Shown here: positions 23,318 through 34,217 of the stretch, piece by piece
How the letters are laid out: the number at the start of each line of letters is the position of its first letter
Position numbering within the stretch: the first letter of the stretch is position 1
NCBI GenBank assembly: GCA_904066235.2
Contig: CAJFCV020000003.1
Span: forward strand, 806,001 to 870,000
Direction of reading: 5' to 3'
Source of the DNA: Bursaphelenchus xylophilus
Taxonomy: Eukaryota > Nematoda > Chromadorea > Rhabditida > Aphelenchoididae
DNA length: 64,000 nt
Notes under the pieces: model-generated
What the model was told of the DNA's origin: nothing
Seen by the model: only the letters and a program-made list of their open reading frames with translations
Databases searched by the model: none
Made by a program: the position numbers and the translations under genes

Positions 23318-24279
23318 ATTGCTCCAAACGTTCTGTAATGTAGACCTCTCCGAGTAATGAAATAACTGCGTGGATTAAGATAATAAAAAAACGAGTCAAG
23401 CTTTTGTTCAATGTTTGTTTGTATTTTCCTCGGTTTCCATAAAAACTTTGAGGCCGTTTGCAGCCGCCAAAATCGGGTTGGAGCAAGGGAGAAATCGTAC
23501 TGAAGCTTTTAAGATTGGTGTGATGACCAAAAAAGCGATCAAAAGTCTCCACCGAACAGAGTATGTTCCGCGTCGGCGGACAAAAAACCTTTTTTAGGCA
23601 AAAAACCGCCCATATTCTTCTTTATAATGCAAAAAGACTTTTTTGGATATCTTGCCTGAGAAATTGACAAAAACTTTCCGCGGAATTTCTCTGGACACCC
23701 TGTACAATAATTTTTGTTGTCTTACGGAAAGAAAGGCATTACTTATTGGACACATAATACATACAATTGATCTATCATCTAAACTTGCTCCGCCGAAATA
23801 CAATCACCAAGCACAGAAAGCAACCAATTTATAGAGCTCCTCTCTACTAAACTGTATCGACCACCGACGGCTTTTATAAACGTGCCGACAGGGAAAGTAC
23901 CACAAGTGCGACGCTCAGATTTTTTAAAATTTTGTACACACGTCGGCCATAAACTATGTATTATTTTAATATCAATTACTGAAAATTTTATCTCGCGCTT
24001 TGCAAGCGCCGCCGAGATTTGAACGATCTTTGCGGAGAGCGGTCCGAGTCACAGACAAAAACACTTTCAGAATGTTAAACAGCCTTTAAAAAAACTTGCG
24101 GCATAAATGCTGTTATTTCAGTTTTTTGTTCCGGATATCGCAAGTTTCCTGTTAAATTGCATGCTTCTTTTGTGACGAGACCTTAATCTCTTAATGGGAA
24201 TTTAAAATGTTACGTTTGGTATATAATGCCACTACCCGCCGCCTCTTCATAATTTTGAAAAAGCGTTGCATTCACAACG
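23318..24279. other. spacer with M2 half element
   Basis: From about 23888 to 24060 lies one half of the AAGTGCGACGCTCAGA element that is complete at 41804-42256. The remainder shows nothing I can assign. Confidence 0.5.
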
Positions 24280-25801
24280 ATGTGGTTGTCCTTTCTGTTC
24301 GTGGTGTGTCTTGCCTCAATTGTCTCGTCGTAAGTGGAACGTTTTGCCGATCAGATAGCGTTCAGATCCGTGAGTCCAAACTTTTTCCAACACCCCGAAG
24401 ACAGTGGCAAGATACACGCTGTGATAGCGGCCGGATCCCTCGGCATGTGGAATTATCGCCATCAGGCAGCCGCCTGTCATGCATACCATGTCTTAAGAAA
24501 CCATGGGGTTGCGGAAGAAAACATCATCTTGATGATGCCCGATGATGTTGCTAATCATAAGAAGTAAGCGTCGCCTACCGAAAGCCACCTCTTTTTGTAG
24601 CAACCCGGCCCCCGGCAAGCTCTACCACAACCCCGCCCGTGATACTGACGTGTACAAAGGGTGCAAGGTTGATTATCGCGGAGCGGACGTAAACCCCACC
24701 ACGTTTATGAACGTCTTGACCGGGAACGACGTTGGAGAGGGACCGGTGCTGAACAGCACAAAGAAGGACAAGGTGTTTGTGTATTTTGTAGATCATGGTG
24801 ACCACGGAACGTTAGGCTTTCAGTTCAACGCCACTAATTTCGAAGTTCTCACCGTGCAAGACCTGAACAACACCCTGTCCGAGATGACGCGGAAAGGCAT
24901 GTACAAAGAACTGGTGTTCTACGTGGAAGCTTGTTTCTCCGGAAGCATGTTTCAGCCTATCGCGTCAAACTTTGAGAATCTGTACGCCGTCACTTCCACC
25001 AACGAGGCGGAATTCGCTTTTGGCGATTACTGTGTCGCCGATTGGGACTTGTGCCTTGGCGACGAGTTCTCTGTCGCTTGGATGGAATACTCCGACGCCC
25101 ACGATCTTCGGCACACCACCCTACAAGAGCAGTTCGCCGCTGTGAAAGCTCGAACCTATTGCAGCCATGTTCAGCAGTTTGGGAACTTGAAGATTTCTGG
25201 CGAGAACATTGGCGACTTTCAAGGCCTAGCAGACGCCGCCGAGGTTATAACGTCGGTAAGTTTATATATTCATGTTAGGTACGATCTAGGGTGTTCGATT
25301 GAAGCTAGCCTGCTTTCGTTTTTTACAAAAATATCATGTTGCTTAGTTCAATGACAGTCACCTCTGCGATAGTGCTGATCCTATCCTCTTTCAAATGCAA
25401 TTGAAACTCACAATGTTGGAAAAAAGCAGCGATGCTGAAGAATTGGCACAACTGAGAGCAGAGATCGCCGACTACATGGCTTATCAACAATCAACTGAAA
25501 GCGAGCTTAACAGCTTCATCGACAAAGTTGCCACCACAGGAGAATTGAGAGCCTTAGTAACGAGGCCTTTACCGATTGTCAACTTGGAGTGCCATCACAA
25601 GGTTGTCAACTACTTCAGCCAAAACTGTGGTAGTATCGGCATGGTATGCTATAGTCTTGAATTTTACCGGCCTTAAATTTTTAGAGTTCACGCCGGCTTC
25701 TCTTTAAGATTGTCAACTTGTGCTATGCAATGAGTTCGGATGAGATTATTGAACATATGGCTGACCATTGGCAAGTACAGCGTGACACTTATCCTTACTA
25801 A
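24280..25801 (+). CDS. legumain-like cysteine protease B
   Basis: Asparaginyl endopeptidase (family C13), cleaving after Asn; expected in the secretory or endolysosomal route. Exons 24280-24329, 24366-24563, 24601-25255, 25347-25643 and 25685-25801 give 438 residues, the usual legumain length. Residues 1-17 are a signal peptide. [10 protein letters not shown] and ACHAYHVL open the caspase-like fold; catalytic His148 is in YFVDHG and Cys194 in VEACFSGS. The C-terminal pro-region has [12 protein letters not shown] and ends [15 protein letters not shown]. Introns 1 and 2 are only 36 and 37 nt. Intron 1 removes an in-frame TAA just after the signal peptide. Intron 2 joins NHK to NNPAPG, the conserved NPxPG site, so it is required. 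Confidence 0.9.
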
Positions 25802-26307
25802 CGGATCTATTAACGGTCAACTTTCTCATTAATCTTTGTCGCGGCTTCAAGTTTTGAATAAACACTGTTCAACCACCAAAATGCATACCACTGTTTATAA
25901 ACACCTGTAAAACCCGCATCCAATATTCTTTAGCTAGTCAACACCAGAAAAAAGATTTTAACCAACTGTCCACCTCTACCGTCGCTGCAACCCCGATCTT
26001 TCTCCTTGTACTGGTGGGTCGACAATCATGGTTGGATAACCCGGCGACACTCTAGATTCTCCACGAACGAACGACTGCCCAAAGCCTTCACCAAAGGACG
26101 ACCAAGCTTCAAATCTTCGACGTTCAGCTTCCATTAGGGCAGGGGTGAAAACGTGATAGTCTGAAAAGAGAAAAATTGAGAAAAATAATGTTCTGCGGAA
26201 AATTGGACGTAAACAACGTCAAGAAATTATCGATAAGCCAAAATAATTTCCAACAAGGAACAAGAATCGTCCAAACTCTCACCAAGCCGACATTTTCGTG
26301 GCGCACG
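25802..26307. other. spacer 3' of legumain B
   Basis: An AATAAA signal is near 25857. Nothing else is recognised. Confidence 0.5.
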
Positions 26308-26325
26308 GCGCACGTCAAACTGAGG

Positions 26326-26553
26326 GGTCCGGTCCCACAGAAAAAATCATTTATTATTCAAATTTGATTGGACTTTCGTACGTGGGATTTCCCTATATAA
26401 GGGCCGCTTTTCACTCAATAAATCACTTGAACTTGAGCTTCTCGTCTTATCGTTTGGTTGTCTCCCCGGGCCTCTCGACAACCCACACGCAGTGGCGAAA
26501 AATTATTCGAACTCAGGCTCAGATACAGGACGCGCCTGCTCCCTCTGGCTGAG
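26326..26553 (+). repeat. LTR-like repeat, copy 1
   Basis: About 230 bp with CTATATAAGG (TATA box), then CAATAAATCAC and GCTTCTCGTCTTATCG, ending near CACACGCAGTGGCG. It is repeated at 26745-26843 plus 28665-28801. The order TATA, AATAAA, T-rich end and TGGCG is that of a solo LTR with primer-site start, but no internal domain is present. Confidence 0.55.
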
Positions 26554-26744
26554 CTTTGCAGTTAAGTCAGAGCTGAAGTGGGTGAGGCAGTCAGGCAGTC
26601 TAGTAGCGGCATTCGTTCAACTTATGGAGGGTCTTTTTGCAAATAAATTACCTAAAAGTGCAAATATTTGAAAAATAATGCAAACTTAACGTAAAAATTA
26701 CATTTTTAACGTATCAGTCTGTGAGGCGGAACGACCGAACTTCG

Positions 26745-26843
26745 AGCCCGAATTCCCACGGAAATCATCATTTATTTTTCAAAATTGGTTTTACTTTCCT
26801 ACACGGGATTTCCCTATATACATAAGGGCGTCTTTTCACTTAA
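26745..26843 (+). repeat. LTR-like repeat, copy 2, left part
   Basis: Matches the first part of copy 1 up to CTTTTCACTTAA, where the palindromic element is inserted. The right part resumes at 28661. Confidence 0.6.
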
Positions 26844-27277
26844 AACACGATTTTTGAGTCACTGCGTCAGCCAGTAGTGGGGCCCGGTCTTAGGAAAAAA
26901 TCGATTTTGAGATTTTTGGCTTAAAATAGTCGGTAGCACTTGTGGAAGAAAAGCTAAAAATATTTTTGCCCAATTTTGCCCGGAAGGCATATTTTTTTAC
27001 AAAATACGTTTTTACACTTCAAAGCCTCTGGAGGCCGATGTGATCCGACCACAGAGATCAAACTTGGCATACAGGGGTTTTTGACACCCAGGAATCTGAA
27101 AATCGTAGCATTTTTACCGTCAGATTACTGTAACATGGTCATACTGTAATCCGGTCGATAAAAATCGACGATAACTTCTTTAGATCAAAAATGCCACAGG
27201 ATTTTATTGCAGATTCGGAATCAGCATAAAATTCTGCTTCGGATACATGTAAAATATGTTCAAAATTCCGTGGCCCA

Positions 27278-27349
27278 ACCTCTGTAGTATAGTGGTTGTG
27301 CGCCAGGATTATCAATCTGGCGACCCAGGTTCGATTCCCGGTGGCTGCA
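27278..27349 (+). other. tRNA-like sequence in left arm
   Basis: GTAGTATAGTGGTTG resembles an A box and GGTTCGATTCC is a perfect B box. The anticodon stem has an 8-10 nt loop, the T stem a mismatch and the acceptor ends do not pair, so it is a tRNA-derived segment rather than a working tRNA. Confidence 0.6.
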
Positions 27350-28166
27350 AATGGCATAAAATGGACTATAAAAGGGCGGAAACTTGGAAAAAAGGGAAAA
27401 TAAATTACAGAAAATTAATTTTATGCTACTTAGGACCAGTTTAAAAGTTTTTGCAAGAATTCCGCATAAATTACGGTTTTTATGGAAAACGCCTCACAGC
27501 ATTCGTAAGATCGCCCCAAATGGCAACTAAAGAGCTGTGGTGAATCTACATAACGCTTGCTATCCAATGTTCATCATATCCGCCGAGGAATGCAATAAAA
27601 AACAAAATAAAACAGTTATTTAATTTTCAGATGGAAGCACGCATGTTACAGTCCCGTAGGTTAGCCTATGTTCCTTACCAACTGAGTATTCATGTAGATT
27701 TATCATTAGAGCGTCCACGCGCTCCGTTTTTCGTGGGATACGCAAGACGGCCTAAGTTTTACAAGCTGTGTGATCCCGGTGCTGTTAGGGAATCTTATAT
27801 GACTTTTTGTGAATCTTATATGACTTTTTGGTCAAATATTGTTCCGTTCGATAAACCTCGGCCGCAGCTCGCCTTCTTAAAATCCCGAATTTGAAAGAAA
27901 ACCCAGGATATCCCAAAAATTTAACGAAATAAGCAGAAATGGACGTATTTCGTAGTAGGAAGCCTCAGTAACTTCTTCTGTAAATTTTAACCAGATTGCT
28001 CCACTTTCCGGCAAGCTATAAGGCGTTTTCCATAAAAACCGTAATTTATGCGGAATTCTTGCAAAAACTTTTAAACTGGTCCTAAGTAGCATAAAATTAA
28101 TTTTCTGTAATTTATTTTCCCTTTTTTCCAAGTTTCCGCCCTTTTATAGTCCATTTTCTGCCATTT

Positions 28167-28240
28167 GCAGCCATCGGGAATCGAACCTGGGTCGCCAGAT
28201 TGATAATCCTGGCGCACAACCACTATACTATAGAGGTTGG
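28167..28240 (-). other. tRNA-like sequence in right arm
   Basis: Inverted partner of 27278-27349 with one or two substitutions in the T stem; the same boxes are present. Confidence 0.6.
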
Positions 28241-28660
28241 GCCACGGAATTTTGAACATATTTTACATGTATCCAAAGCAGAATTTTACGTTGATTCCGA
28301 ATCTGCAATAAAATCCTGTGGCATTTTTGATCTAAAGAAGTTACGGTCGATTTTTATCGACCGGATTACAGTATGACCATGTTACAGTAATCTGACGGTA
28401 AAAATGCTACGATTTTCAGATTCCTGGGTGTCAAAAACCCCTGTATGCCAAGTTTGATCTCTGTGGTCGGATCACATCGGCCTCCAGAGGCTTTGAAGTG
28501 TAAAAACGTATTTTGTAAAAAAATATGCCTTCCGGGCAAAATTGGGCAAAAATATTTTTAGCTTTTCTTCCACAAGTGCTACCGACTATTTTAAGCCAAA
28601 AATCTCAAAATCGATTTTTTCCTAAGACCACCGCTGGTGCCCTGACTCAAAAATCGTGTT

Positions 28661-28801
28661 TTAATAAATCACGTGAACTCAAGCTTCTCGTCTTATCGTG
28701 TGGTTGTCTCCCCGGCCTCTCGACAACCCACACGCAGTGGCGAACAATGATTCGAACTCAGGCCCGCATGCAGGTCGCGCCTGTTTCATCTGGCTGAGCT
28801 T
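28661..28801 (+). repeat. LTR-like repeat, copy 2, right part
   Basis: Begins with the second TTAA, then TAAATCACGTGAACTC and GCTTCTCGTCTTATCG, continuing copy 2 interrupted at 26843. Confidence 0.6.
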
Positions 28802-29378
28802 TGAAATACCTTTCTGTAGGAAGAGTACGGCCGGACGTGCCAACGACGACGAACACCGGAATTGCCGACGTGGACAAATGGAAGCGAAGAATCAGGTGGC
28901 CGGAACGCAAGTCCAGCGAGCGGTCGGTTGTCGACGAGGAGTTTTTGGAGGAAGAAACTCACGCATCGGTTGTGAGGTTTTTGGTGTTTGTGATCTTGGT
29001 GTATGTCAGTTTAGTGTTTGTAGTTTCGGAGGATAAACATTAAATTCGTGATACTTGTTCGGGATTTATTGTAAGGGTCAAAATCGAAGACTGTCCGAAC
29101 CTCCCTCCGACGCTAGGAATAGGCGCAAGCGTCTTACAAACTTGAACAGGAATAGAACACAAACGCCGTATCAGAATTTTAAACAGCGGTTTAAAAAACT
29201 TGCGGCATAAATATTGCTATTTATGCTTTTTGTTCCGGAAATTCCAAATTTCCGGTTAAACTGTATTCTTTTGACGAGACCTTAATCTCCAAATGAGATT
29301 TTAAAATGTTACGTTTGGTATATAATGTAACTACCCGCCGTCTCTTCATAATTTTGGAAAGGCCTTGCCTTCACAACG
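28802..29378. other. spacer 5' of legumain C
   Basis: An 80-codon frame at 28801-29043 has a hydrophobic end (FLVFVILVYVSLVFVV) but no recognised family. From about 29170 the DNA matches the upstream region of legumain B, so the duplicated unit includes the promoter. Confidence 0.4.
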
Positions 29379-30891
29379 ATGTGGTTGTCCTTTCTGTTCG
29401 TGGTGTGTTTTGCCTCAATCGTCTCGTCGTAAGTGGAACGTTTTGCCGACCAGACCGCGTTCAGGTCCGTGAGTCCAAACTTTTTCCAACACCCCGAAGA
29501 CGGTGGCAAGATACACGCGGTAATAGCGGCCGGTTCCCTTGGCATCGGGAATTACCGCCATCAGGCGGACGCGTGCCATGCATACCATGTCTTAAGAAAA
29601 CATGGGGTTGAGGAGGAAAACATAATCTTGATGATGGCCGATGATGTTGCCAATGACAAAAAGTAAGCGTCGCATCCGAAATCACTTCTGTTCGTAGAAA
29701 CCCAACCCCCGGCAAGCTCTACAACAATCCCGCCCGTGATACGGACGTGTACGAAGGGTGCAAGGTCGATTATCGTGGAGCGGACGTGAATCCCACCACG
29801 TTTATGAACGTCTTGACTGGGAACGACGTTGGAGAGGGACCGGTGCTGAACAGCACCGAGAAGGACAAGGTGTTTGTGTATTTTGTGGACCATGGTGAAG
29901 ACGGAGTGTTAGTCTTTCAGTCCAACGACACTGACAACGTTCTCTCCGTGCAAGACTTGAACGACACATTGTCCGAGATGACGCGGAAAGGCATGTACAA
30001 AGAACTGGTGTTCTACGTGGAAGCTTGTCTCTCCGGAAGCATGTTTCAGCCTATCGCGAAGAACTTTGAGAATCTGTACGCCATCACCGCCGCGAACGGA
30101 GAGGAATCCTCTTATCCCGATTACTACGTCGACGATTGGAACATCTACCTTGGCGACGAATTCTCCGTCGCTTGGATGGAATACTCCGACGCCCACGATC
30201 TTCGGCACACCACCCTACAAGAGCAGTTTGCCGCTGTGAAAGCTCGAACCTATTGCAGCCATGTTCAGCAGTTTGGGAACTTGGAGATTGCTGGCGAGGA
30301 CATTGGCGACTTCCAAGGCCAAGCCGACGCCGCCGAGGTTATAACGGCGGTAAGTTTATATATTCATGTACGATCGAGGGTGTCGGGGCTAGCTTGCTTT
30401 CGGTTTTTTTACGGTACTATATTATGTTGCTTAGTTCAACGACAGCCACATGTGCAATCGTACAGATCCAACCCTCCTTCAAATGCAAATGAAACTCACA
30501 AGGCTGGAAAAAAACAGCGATTCAGAAGAATTGGCACAACTAAGAGCAGAGATCGCCGACTACATGGCTTATCAACAATCAACTGAAAACGAACTTAACA
30601 GCTTCATCGACAAAGTTGCCACCACGGAAGGATTGAGGGCCCTAGTCACCAGGCCTTTACCGATCGTCAACTTGGAGTGTCATCACAAGGTGGTCAACTA
30701 CTTCAGCCAAAACTGTCGCAGTATCACAAAGGTACGCTATGGGGTCTTGAATTTTACTGACCTTATATTTTTAGAGTCCACGCGGGCTTCTCTTTAAGAT
30801 TGTCAACTTGTGCTATGCAATGAGTTCGGATGAGATTATTGAACATATGGCTGACCATTGGCAAGTGCAACGTGACCCTTTTCCTTACTAA
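29379..30891 (+). CDS. legumain-like cysteine protease C
   Basis: Close paralogue of B, 437 residues. Exons 29379-29428, 29465-29662, 29698-30349, 30435-30731 and 30775-30891. Signal peptide, then [22 protein letters not shown], whose [10 protein letters not shown] core matches vertebrate and plant legumains better than gene B does. Catalytic His148 (FVDHGEDG) and Cys193 (VEACLSGS) are intact. The NPTPG motif forms across intron 2. Introns 1 and 2 are 36 and 35 nt. Exons 2, 4 and 5 have the same lengths as in B. It lies in tandem with B and about 500 bp before receptor 1. Confidence 0.9.
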
Positions 30892-31394
30892 TGGGTCGAT
30901 TAATGGTCACATTTCCAATTAATCATTGCAACTGCTTAAAGTTTTGAATAAACACTAAATATTCGACATCCTTTGAGGTTACTTGGCAGTCGGAGAAAAC
31001 CACCAATATTCATTCCACTGTTTATAAAAACCTATGAAACCCGTATCCTGCAGAGGCAACATATCAATGCCAGTGCTCACCCTTTGCAAGTTCAGGCGCG
31101 ATATCTAACGAACTTTGCGACCGGAAGAGCAAGCACGTGAACCACGAGCCGCGTCATTAGTGGAGTCTGTTGTCAAAACTAAGGATTTTCATACTCCACA
31201 CTCTCCCTGTTTTTTTGCTCAGTCATTCTAGTGTGTCAACAAGACAGAAAACTTAATTAACCTGGTTATAGTCCGTGCTATTAGATTTACTATTGTATTA
31301 CTCCCAAAAAATGTCATATAGTATAGTATTATCCTGGCCGCCATGTCATACTTTTCATACTTCAGTCTCGCTCTTCACCACATTTTTTAATGTT
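30892..31394. other. spacer 3' of legumain C
   Basis: AATAAA at about 30947 probably ends legumain C. No other feature recognised. Confidence 0.5.
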
Positions 31395-32664
31395 ATGTCA
31401 TATCGCAGCGCTTATGTCGCATTCACTTGCATTCATGGGGCCATCTCATGTTTTTTGTGCCTGTCGGTGATTTGGATGTCAGCGAAGATTCAGAAACAAA
31501 GAATCGGAAATGAATACAGCACTGTGATTGGGTTCAACGCCATCTTGGACTTACTATTCACTGTAGTCTTTATGGTTGTGATGCAGGTAAGGCGACATCA
31601 TATAATTCGTCAGTCTGTCGGGAAATTAATGTGGACTCCTCTGGCCTTGGAACACCCATTATCGCTTTGCGACGGCTAGCCGCGGCCGGGGATTTGGTGC
31701 GCAGCTGTGCCGGGGCTTGGCGTTTTGCTACGACAAATCCACATTATTTTCGCGACAGACCAATAATCCATTATTTCTTGCCAGGCACCACATCTGAAAG
31801 GGAACTACAGCTTTTTCGTGATCAAAAACCCCCTTCTTCGCGGACTACCGTATTGGCTGTCGTGTGCCGTACTTGCTCTCTGCGTTATCCCCATGTTTTC
31901 GATACCTGCACTGTCGGCTACTCATTTTTGGTATCGCTACAACACTATGGTCAAGAGCAATTCCGTGTCGGTTGGACAATACGTAAAACGGTACATGGTA
32001 TTTGTTGTGTGGTTGGGACTTCACAGTGTTCTCCTGGGATACTACGGATACCAAGTTGGTGATATGAAAGGTCTTGTGGAGAGAGTTGCAGCGTATCGAG
32101 AGGATACGCCAAGCTATATGATCTTTGATGAGGTTAGCTCTAGTGTAATATGATATACTTTAGTCGTCTCGTTTTTACAGAACGATCCGTTAACTGTGCC
32201 GGTGCTGTTGAATGCACAGTCAATGTTTCTTGTCGAGTATGCATTGATTATCTTTTGCGGAGTCAAAATAATCAAAACCATGAAGAAAAATCGAACCGAG
32301 GTGACGCAACGAACGCTTAGTGGTCAAAAATATGTGATTAGAGTCATGTTTTTGCAGGTAAATAAGTATGACTACAATACGCCAGTTTTAATGATAGGCC
32401 ATCTATCCGTTGATTACGTATTTCGCCCCCATCACATTTGTCACGATGACTTCGATCCTGCAGGTAGACGGAGGCTCTCTCGGCTACGTGGGCTATTGTT
32501 TCTTGCAGACCCTGCCGACCTTGAATAGCCTGTCTACGTTACGTTTGATTCCCTCGTATCGCAAGAGATTATTGATGGGAAAAGAGTCGGGTTTGTTCAA
32601 GAAAGCGGAGGGTGCGACAGCAACTCAAGAGATTAGTACGGTCAAGAGGAAGGTCGTAACGTGA
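31395..32664 (+). CDS. 7TM chemoreceptor-like protein 1
   Basis: Predicted serpentine receptor of a nematode family, 327 residues, from exons 31395-31586, 31785-32132, 32181-32357 and 32398-32664. All phases join without frame loss. Hydrophobic segments: SCFLCLSVIWM, AILDLLFTVVFMVV, YWLSCAVLALCVIPMF, YMVFVVWLGLHSVLLGYY, FLVEYALIIFCGV, ITYFAPITFVTMTSIL and a last one ending LRLIPSYRKRL, a typical intracellular exit of nematode chemoreceptors. The exon plan (192, 348, 177, 267 nt) is shared with receptors 2 and 3. The third intron is 40 nt. An M1 MITE fills most of intron 1. The ligand is unknown. Confidence 0.75.
31609..31766. mobile_element. M1 MITE, receptor 1 intron 1
   Basis: Starts GTCAGTCTGTCGGGAAATTA, ends TTATTTTCGCGACAGAC. 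About 160 bp. Confidence 0.8.
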
Positions 32665-32787
32665 GGGCCTCATTTTCAGCAGACTTGGTCGGCTACATCT
32701 GTAAATCTGTTTCTTGGCAGCTTAATGAATCTTGATAATCGAAGATTTCGCATAAATGTACTAGGCACTAAAAATAAATTTATATGT

Positions 32788-32890
32788 GCTTGGCAGATGT
32801 AACCATCAAGCGTTCCAAAATTTCTCTTTATCAGCCACTGAGAATTCAGAGCCGAAACATGAGCTAACCTCAAACTTGGGTTAATAAACC
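32788..32890 (-). ncRNA. spliced-leader RNA gene, copy 1
   Basis: 103 nt. The 22-nt leader starts GGTTTATTAACC at 32890 and ends CAAGTTTGAG, followed by a GTTAG splice donor. TTAACC in the leader can pair with GGTTAG across the donor. A second hairpin is centred on CTGAATTCTCAG. The Sm site AAATTTTGG precedes the 3' hairpin, which here is GCTTGATGG / CTGCCAAGC and has one mismatch (A-C) and wobble pairs. Donates a leader to mRNAs by trans-splicing, as part of an SL snRNP. Confidence 0.9.
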
Positions 32891-32928
32891 GAAGAAACCC
32901 CCCTTTCCTTGAAGCTTTGATCACTCCT

Positions 32929-32947
32929 CTCGTTTCTTTTCGAATGG
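32929..32947 (-). promoter_or_regulatory. proximal element of SL RNA copy 1
   Basis: CCATTCGAAAAGAAACGAG (minus strand) at -57 to -39 from the leader start. It is conserved at the same distance in copies 2 and 5, the position of the PSE of snRNA-type promoters. Confidence 0.65.
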
Positions 32948-33171
32948 AGAACCGCACTTTTTTGGAGGCAATTGGTTTCTCTAGCGCTCTCCCATCTTTC
33001 GCAGTGAGAGCGCAGTCTCTCACCCCGCCCTCTTTTTCCTCGACTCTATCGCTGAATATAATGTCTTGTTTGTGCGTGACAACTAGTCTGTCGAAAGCAG
33101 TGGAATACGTGCTAAACCAAGAAGTCGGCATGAAACCTACCGCACACTGACCTTGTTCATTTTGTTCATGT

Positions 33172-33274
33172 GCCCGGCAGATATAATCGCCAAGCGTTCC
33201 AAAATTTCTCTTTATCAGCCACTGAGAATTCAGAGCCGAAACATGAGCTAACCTCAAACTTGGGTTAATAAACC
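33172..33274 (-). ncRNA. spliced-leader RNA gene, copy 2
   Basis: 103 nt, starting at 33274. Leader, donor, central hairpin and Sm site are identical to the other copies. The 3' hairpin is GCTTGGCGA / CTGCCGGGC, mostly paired with G-U pairs. It lies 282 bp from copy 1 in the same direction. Confidence 0.9.
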
Positions 33275-33311
33275 GAGGAAGTCTCCCTTCGTTGGGGCTC
33301 TCCTTATTCCC

Positions 33312-33331
33312 ATCGTTTCTTTTCGAATGAG
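33312..33331 (-). promoter_or_regulatory. proximal element of SL RNA copy 2
   Basis: CTCATTCGAAAAGAAACGAT (minus strand), -57 to -38. A second conserved block with CAATTGACTCCCAAAAG lies just upstream. Confidence 0.65.
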
Positions 33332-33737
33332 GAACTCCGTCTTTTGGGAGTCAATTGGTTTCTCTGACGCTCTCTTCTCGCATAGCTTTACGCCGTCGGA
33401 TGCGCTGTTTTTCTGTATGTCTCTTATAAAGTGCAATCTCTCATTTGTGTGTAGGATCCGAAACACACAATGATCGCAGAGACAATGGGATCATGAGGGA
33501 AGAAGAAAGATCACAGAATATATGCTATTTTTTACGCTTCATGGAAGATACAGATCTCTGCAAAACGATTTCAGCTGCAGAGAAATGCTTTCTCGATCAA
33601 GAAAAACTGAGCCCTCGTATTTTACCAAAAATAAGCTTTTTTACCCCTTTTCAAAAGTTCATTGTAAAGAACATTTTCAACTTTTTTTTTATCGAATAAA
33701 ACCGTTTATGATGAAAATCTCGTGTTGTTTTACATGT

Positions 33738-33840
33738 GCTCGGCGAATGTAATCGCCAAGCGTTCCAAAATTTCTCTTTATCAGCCACTGAGAATTCAGA
33801 GCCGAAACATGAGCTAACCTCAAACTTGGGTTAATAAACC
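33738..33840 (-). ncRNA. spliced-leader RNA gene, copy 3
   Basis: 103 nt, starting at 33840. The 3' hairpin GCTTGGCGA / TCGCCGAGC is fully paired (9 pairs, one G-U). Compared with copy 4 (GCTTGGCGG / CTGCCGAGC) the last pair changes on both sides, A-T to G-C, and the one before goes from G-C to G-T. That favours selection on structure. The upstream flank differs from copies 1, 2 and 5. Confidence 0.92.
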
Positions 33841-33880
33841 GAAGAATTTCTCTGCCATTCGCAATTCCAGCACCCTCCCC

Positions 33881-33898
33881 TTCGCTTTTCTTCTGGGG
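33881..33898 (-). promoter_or_regulatory. diverged proximal element of SL RNA copy 3
   Basis: CCCCAGAAGAAAAGCGAA (minus strand) at -58 to -41, partly matching the element of copies 1, 2 and 5. Confidence 0.45.
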
Positions 33899-34160
33899 AA
33901 CAGCGTTTTTTCGGAGTTAATTCGCTGCTCTCGGGCCCTCTTGTTATCTGTGCATCCACAAGAAGTCTTTTCCCTGCGCTGTTTTTCTCTGCGCCCCCAA
34001 ATAGAAAGGTGCACTCTGCGAGTGAAAATCGAACGCCTAGTATTCGTTGCGTATAATTATGTAGATAACAGGAGGGTTTAGAGAAAGAGGCAGGTCAAAA
34101 AATATCGGGGAAGAAGGAAAACCTCCAGAGAGAAGAATTATCTCCTCTAATGGCCTCTTT

Positions 34161-34180
34161 CCCAGACGGAAGTTGCGACT
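34161..34180 (+). promoter_or_regulatory. diverged proximal element of SL RNA copy 4
   Basis: CCCAGACGGAAGTTGCGACT at -57 to -38. Shares CCCAGA with copy 3 at the same spacing. Confidence 0.45.
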
Positions 34181-34217
34181 GCAAGTTTAGAAAAGCCGAG
34201 TAGAAAATACTTTCCTC

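Larger units (their letters stand above)
26844..28660. mobile_element. 1.8 kb TTAA-flanked palindromic transposon
   Basis: TTAA occurs at 26840-26843 and again at 28661-28664. The ends are AACACGATTTTTGAGTCA and its inverted copy at 28643-28660. Arms of about 650 bp (to about 27492 and from 28020) are nearly identical; the unique centre is about 530 bp. Comparison with LTR-like copy 1 shows an uninterrupted site there, so the insertion is demonstrated by an empty site. A TTAA duplication is typical of piggyBac and Kolobok superfamilies. No transposase is encoded, so it is non-autonomous. Confidence 0.85.

Noticed and set aside
27278..27349. Functional tRNA gene
   Set aside because: A and B boxes are good, but the acceptor stem does not pair, the anticodon loop is too long and it is part of a transposon arm.
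26326..28801. Complete LTR retrotransposon
   Set aside because: Two LTR-like repeats are present, but between them lies only short DNA and a DNA transposon; no gag, protease or reverse transcriptase frame.
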